Assembly (NCBI GenBank): GCA_023665245.1
Contig: JAMPEH010000148.1
Coordinates: 1 to 6,182, forward strand
Length of the DNA stretch: 6,182 nucleotides
DNA from: Muribaculaceae bacterium
GTDB lineage: Bacteria > Pseudomonadota > Alphaproteobacteria > Rs-D84
Direction: 5' to 3'
Positions 5,662 through 6,182 of this stretch are shown in pieces; the stretch's first letter is position 1, and each line of letters starts with the position of its first letter. The position numbers and the translations under genes are program-made. A model generated the notes under the pieces. That model ran no database searches and had not been told where the DNA came from. It saw only the letters and a list, made by a program, of their open reading frames with translations.

Positions 5662-5733
5662 ATGACAATCATCAAGAAGAAGACAGTGTTTGCTGTCGCA
5701 GTCGCAGTATTAGCGGCGGTGATAGCGCTGTAA
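5662..5733 (+). CDS. 23-aa ORF resembling an isolated signal peptide or membrane peptide
   Basis: The ATG has a strong ribosome site, AAGGAG at 5649-5654, seven bases upstream. The product starts MTIIKKK and continues with about 16 residues made only of Ala, Val, Leu, Ile and Phe (VFAVAVAVLAAVIAL). This is a positively charged N-region plus a hydrophobic core, as in a Sec signal peptide or a single membrane helix. A TAA follows at once, and the frame beyond it closes again after 11 codons (TAA at 5767-5769), with no cleavage site or mature protein. It is either a real small membrane peptide or the remnant of an exported-protein gene cut short. It lies 45 bases after the InlB-repeat gene, before a shared terminator. 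Confidence 0.45.
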   Translation: MTIIKKKTVFAVAVAVLAAVIAL

Positions 5734-5786
5734 TCGCTATCTGATGTGTCGTGCTGTAGTAGCATATAAGTTTTGAATATGTCTGT

Positions 5787-5834
5787 AAATGCATCGCGGA
5801 GGTCGAACATGGCTTTCGCGGTGCATTTTCTTTT
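5787..5834 (+). terminator. Intrinsic terminator of the host transcription unit
   Basis: AAATGCATCGCG (5787-5798) pairs with 5817-5828 (12 pairs, one G-U) around an 18-base loop and is followed by TTTTCTTTT. The GC-rich base and T tract make a convincing plus-strand terminator for the InlB-repeat gene and the 23-codon ORF. Confidence 0.8.
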
Positions 5835-5905
5835 GCGGAATTAAATTGGGGGGATTGGTGGCGGTGTGCGGCGCGGCGTTGAGTGAAGCGGTAAAATAAA
5901 CATCT

Positions 5906-6039
5906 TGTCACCTCGAGCGCAGTCGAGAGGTCTAGGCGAACCGCCGCAGAATGATAAAGCTGTTCCTTTGGCAATGCGGCGCTAAAGCGCCTAGATTTCT
6001 CCGCTCCGCTCGCTAACGCTCGCTCCGGTCGAAATGACA
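5906..6039. repeat. Dispersed palindromic repeat (REP/MITE-like), 134 bp
   Basis: The ends TGTCACCTCGA (5906-5916) and TCGAAATGACA (6029-6039) are inverted copies matching at 9 of 11 bases. Inside are a perfect pair TCTAGGCG/CGCCTAGA (5931-5938 and 5988-5995) and CGCCGCA/TGCGGCG (5942-5948 and 5975-5981). The unit therefore folds into a long hairpin. A GC-rich segment with repeated GCTC steps (6003-6026) sits in the right arm. Palindromes of the general form TGTCATTTCGACC..GAGCG..AGATTTCTC are scattered through many bacterial genomes. No gene is encoded, and the long minus-strand frame across it is a by-product of the composition. Confidence 0.8.
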
Positions 6040-6066
6040 TCGGTAAGAAAAGGCTTCCGTCGCATA

Positions 6067-6079
6067 GGTCGAAATGACA
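6067..6079. repeat. Second copy of the palindromic repeat's end
   Basis: GGTCGAAATGACA repeats 6027-6039 exactly, 40 bases further on and in the same orientation. It may be the end of a second, decayed or nested unit, or a partial tandem duplication of the first. Confidence 0.65.
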
Positions 6080-6182
6080 AGGAGTTGGCTTGGCTTTGCT
6101 GCAGTGTTGTGCAGTCAACCCACCGTCACTGAAACATGTCAAGAAAAGTAGACACAATGAAGAGAGAAAAAGTTGTTGGGGA
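6080..6182. other. Right edge without a supported gene
   Basis: I see no gene here. A short palindromic element TGTC-N10-GACA lies at 6138-6155, and an ATG at 6157 opens a frame (MKREKVVG) that runs off the window. No ribosome site precedes it. Insertion-sequence ends can look like this, but the stretch is too short to say. The region between the terminator and the repeat (5835-5905) is G-rich and likewise holds no recognisable feature. Confidence 0.3.

Noticed and set aside
5672..6157. 161-codon minus-strand frame across the right end
   Set aside because: It runs through the terminator and the palindromic repeat, has a low-complexity Ser/Arg/Ala-rich product typical of translated repeats, and lacks a ribosome site.
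1..6182. CRISPR array, tRNA or rRNA genes, relaxase
   Set aside because: No regularly spaced repeats, cloverleaf or rRNA-like segments, and no relaxase motifs were seen on either strand.

Overview
The window looks like AT-rich Clostridia DNA (Bacillota, probably a gut or uncultured lineage). The basis is a TnpW/TnpX-type recombinase pair of the Tn4451 class, purine-rich Shine-Dalgarno sites, a host gene with Listeria-Bacteroides (InlB B) repeats, and a dispersed 'TGTCA..TCGA' palindromic repeat. This is judged by eye from motifs; no database search was possible.

Positions about 28-4210 read as a small mobile element carried by a large serine recombinase. On its left, a minus-strand winged-helix DNA-binding gene (106-1020) ends in a strong terminator (61-106). 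Divergent from it, a plus-strand pair encodes a 91-residue protein of unknown function (1305-1580) and a sigma-70-like factor (1580-2188) that overlaps it by one base. A 223-base intergenic region of nested inverted repeats (1072-1294) separates the two directions. Then come a TnpW-like small protein (2280-2489), the large serine recombinase (2496-4130) and a terminator (4135-4180). No resistance or relaxase gene is visible, so the visible part is essentially recombinase plus regulators. A perfect 20-bp inverted repeat (36-55 and 2223-2242) brackets exactly the regulator module and leaves the recombinase outside it.

To the right, the reading frame at 4225-5616 has no proper start and opens in the middle of an InlB-type repeat. 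It continues into a domain with a HEIAH zinc-protease motif and two divergent InlB-type repeats. It is best read as the 3' part of a host surface or secreted protein gene, broken by the element. A 23-codon signal-peptide-like ORF (5662-5733) and a terminator (5787-5834) follow. The last 350 bases hold no convincing gene, only a mobile palindromic repeat (5906-6039) and an echo of its end (6067-6079).

Proposed working model (inference): the winged-helix protein and the sigma-like factor control the divergent region and the downstream tnpW-recombinase genes. The recombinase moves the element and may also act on the internal inverted repeats. The exact att sites are not resolved: joining the obvious flanks at the candidate 8-bp repeat does not restore an open host frame.
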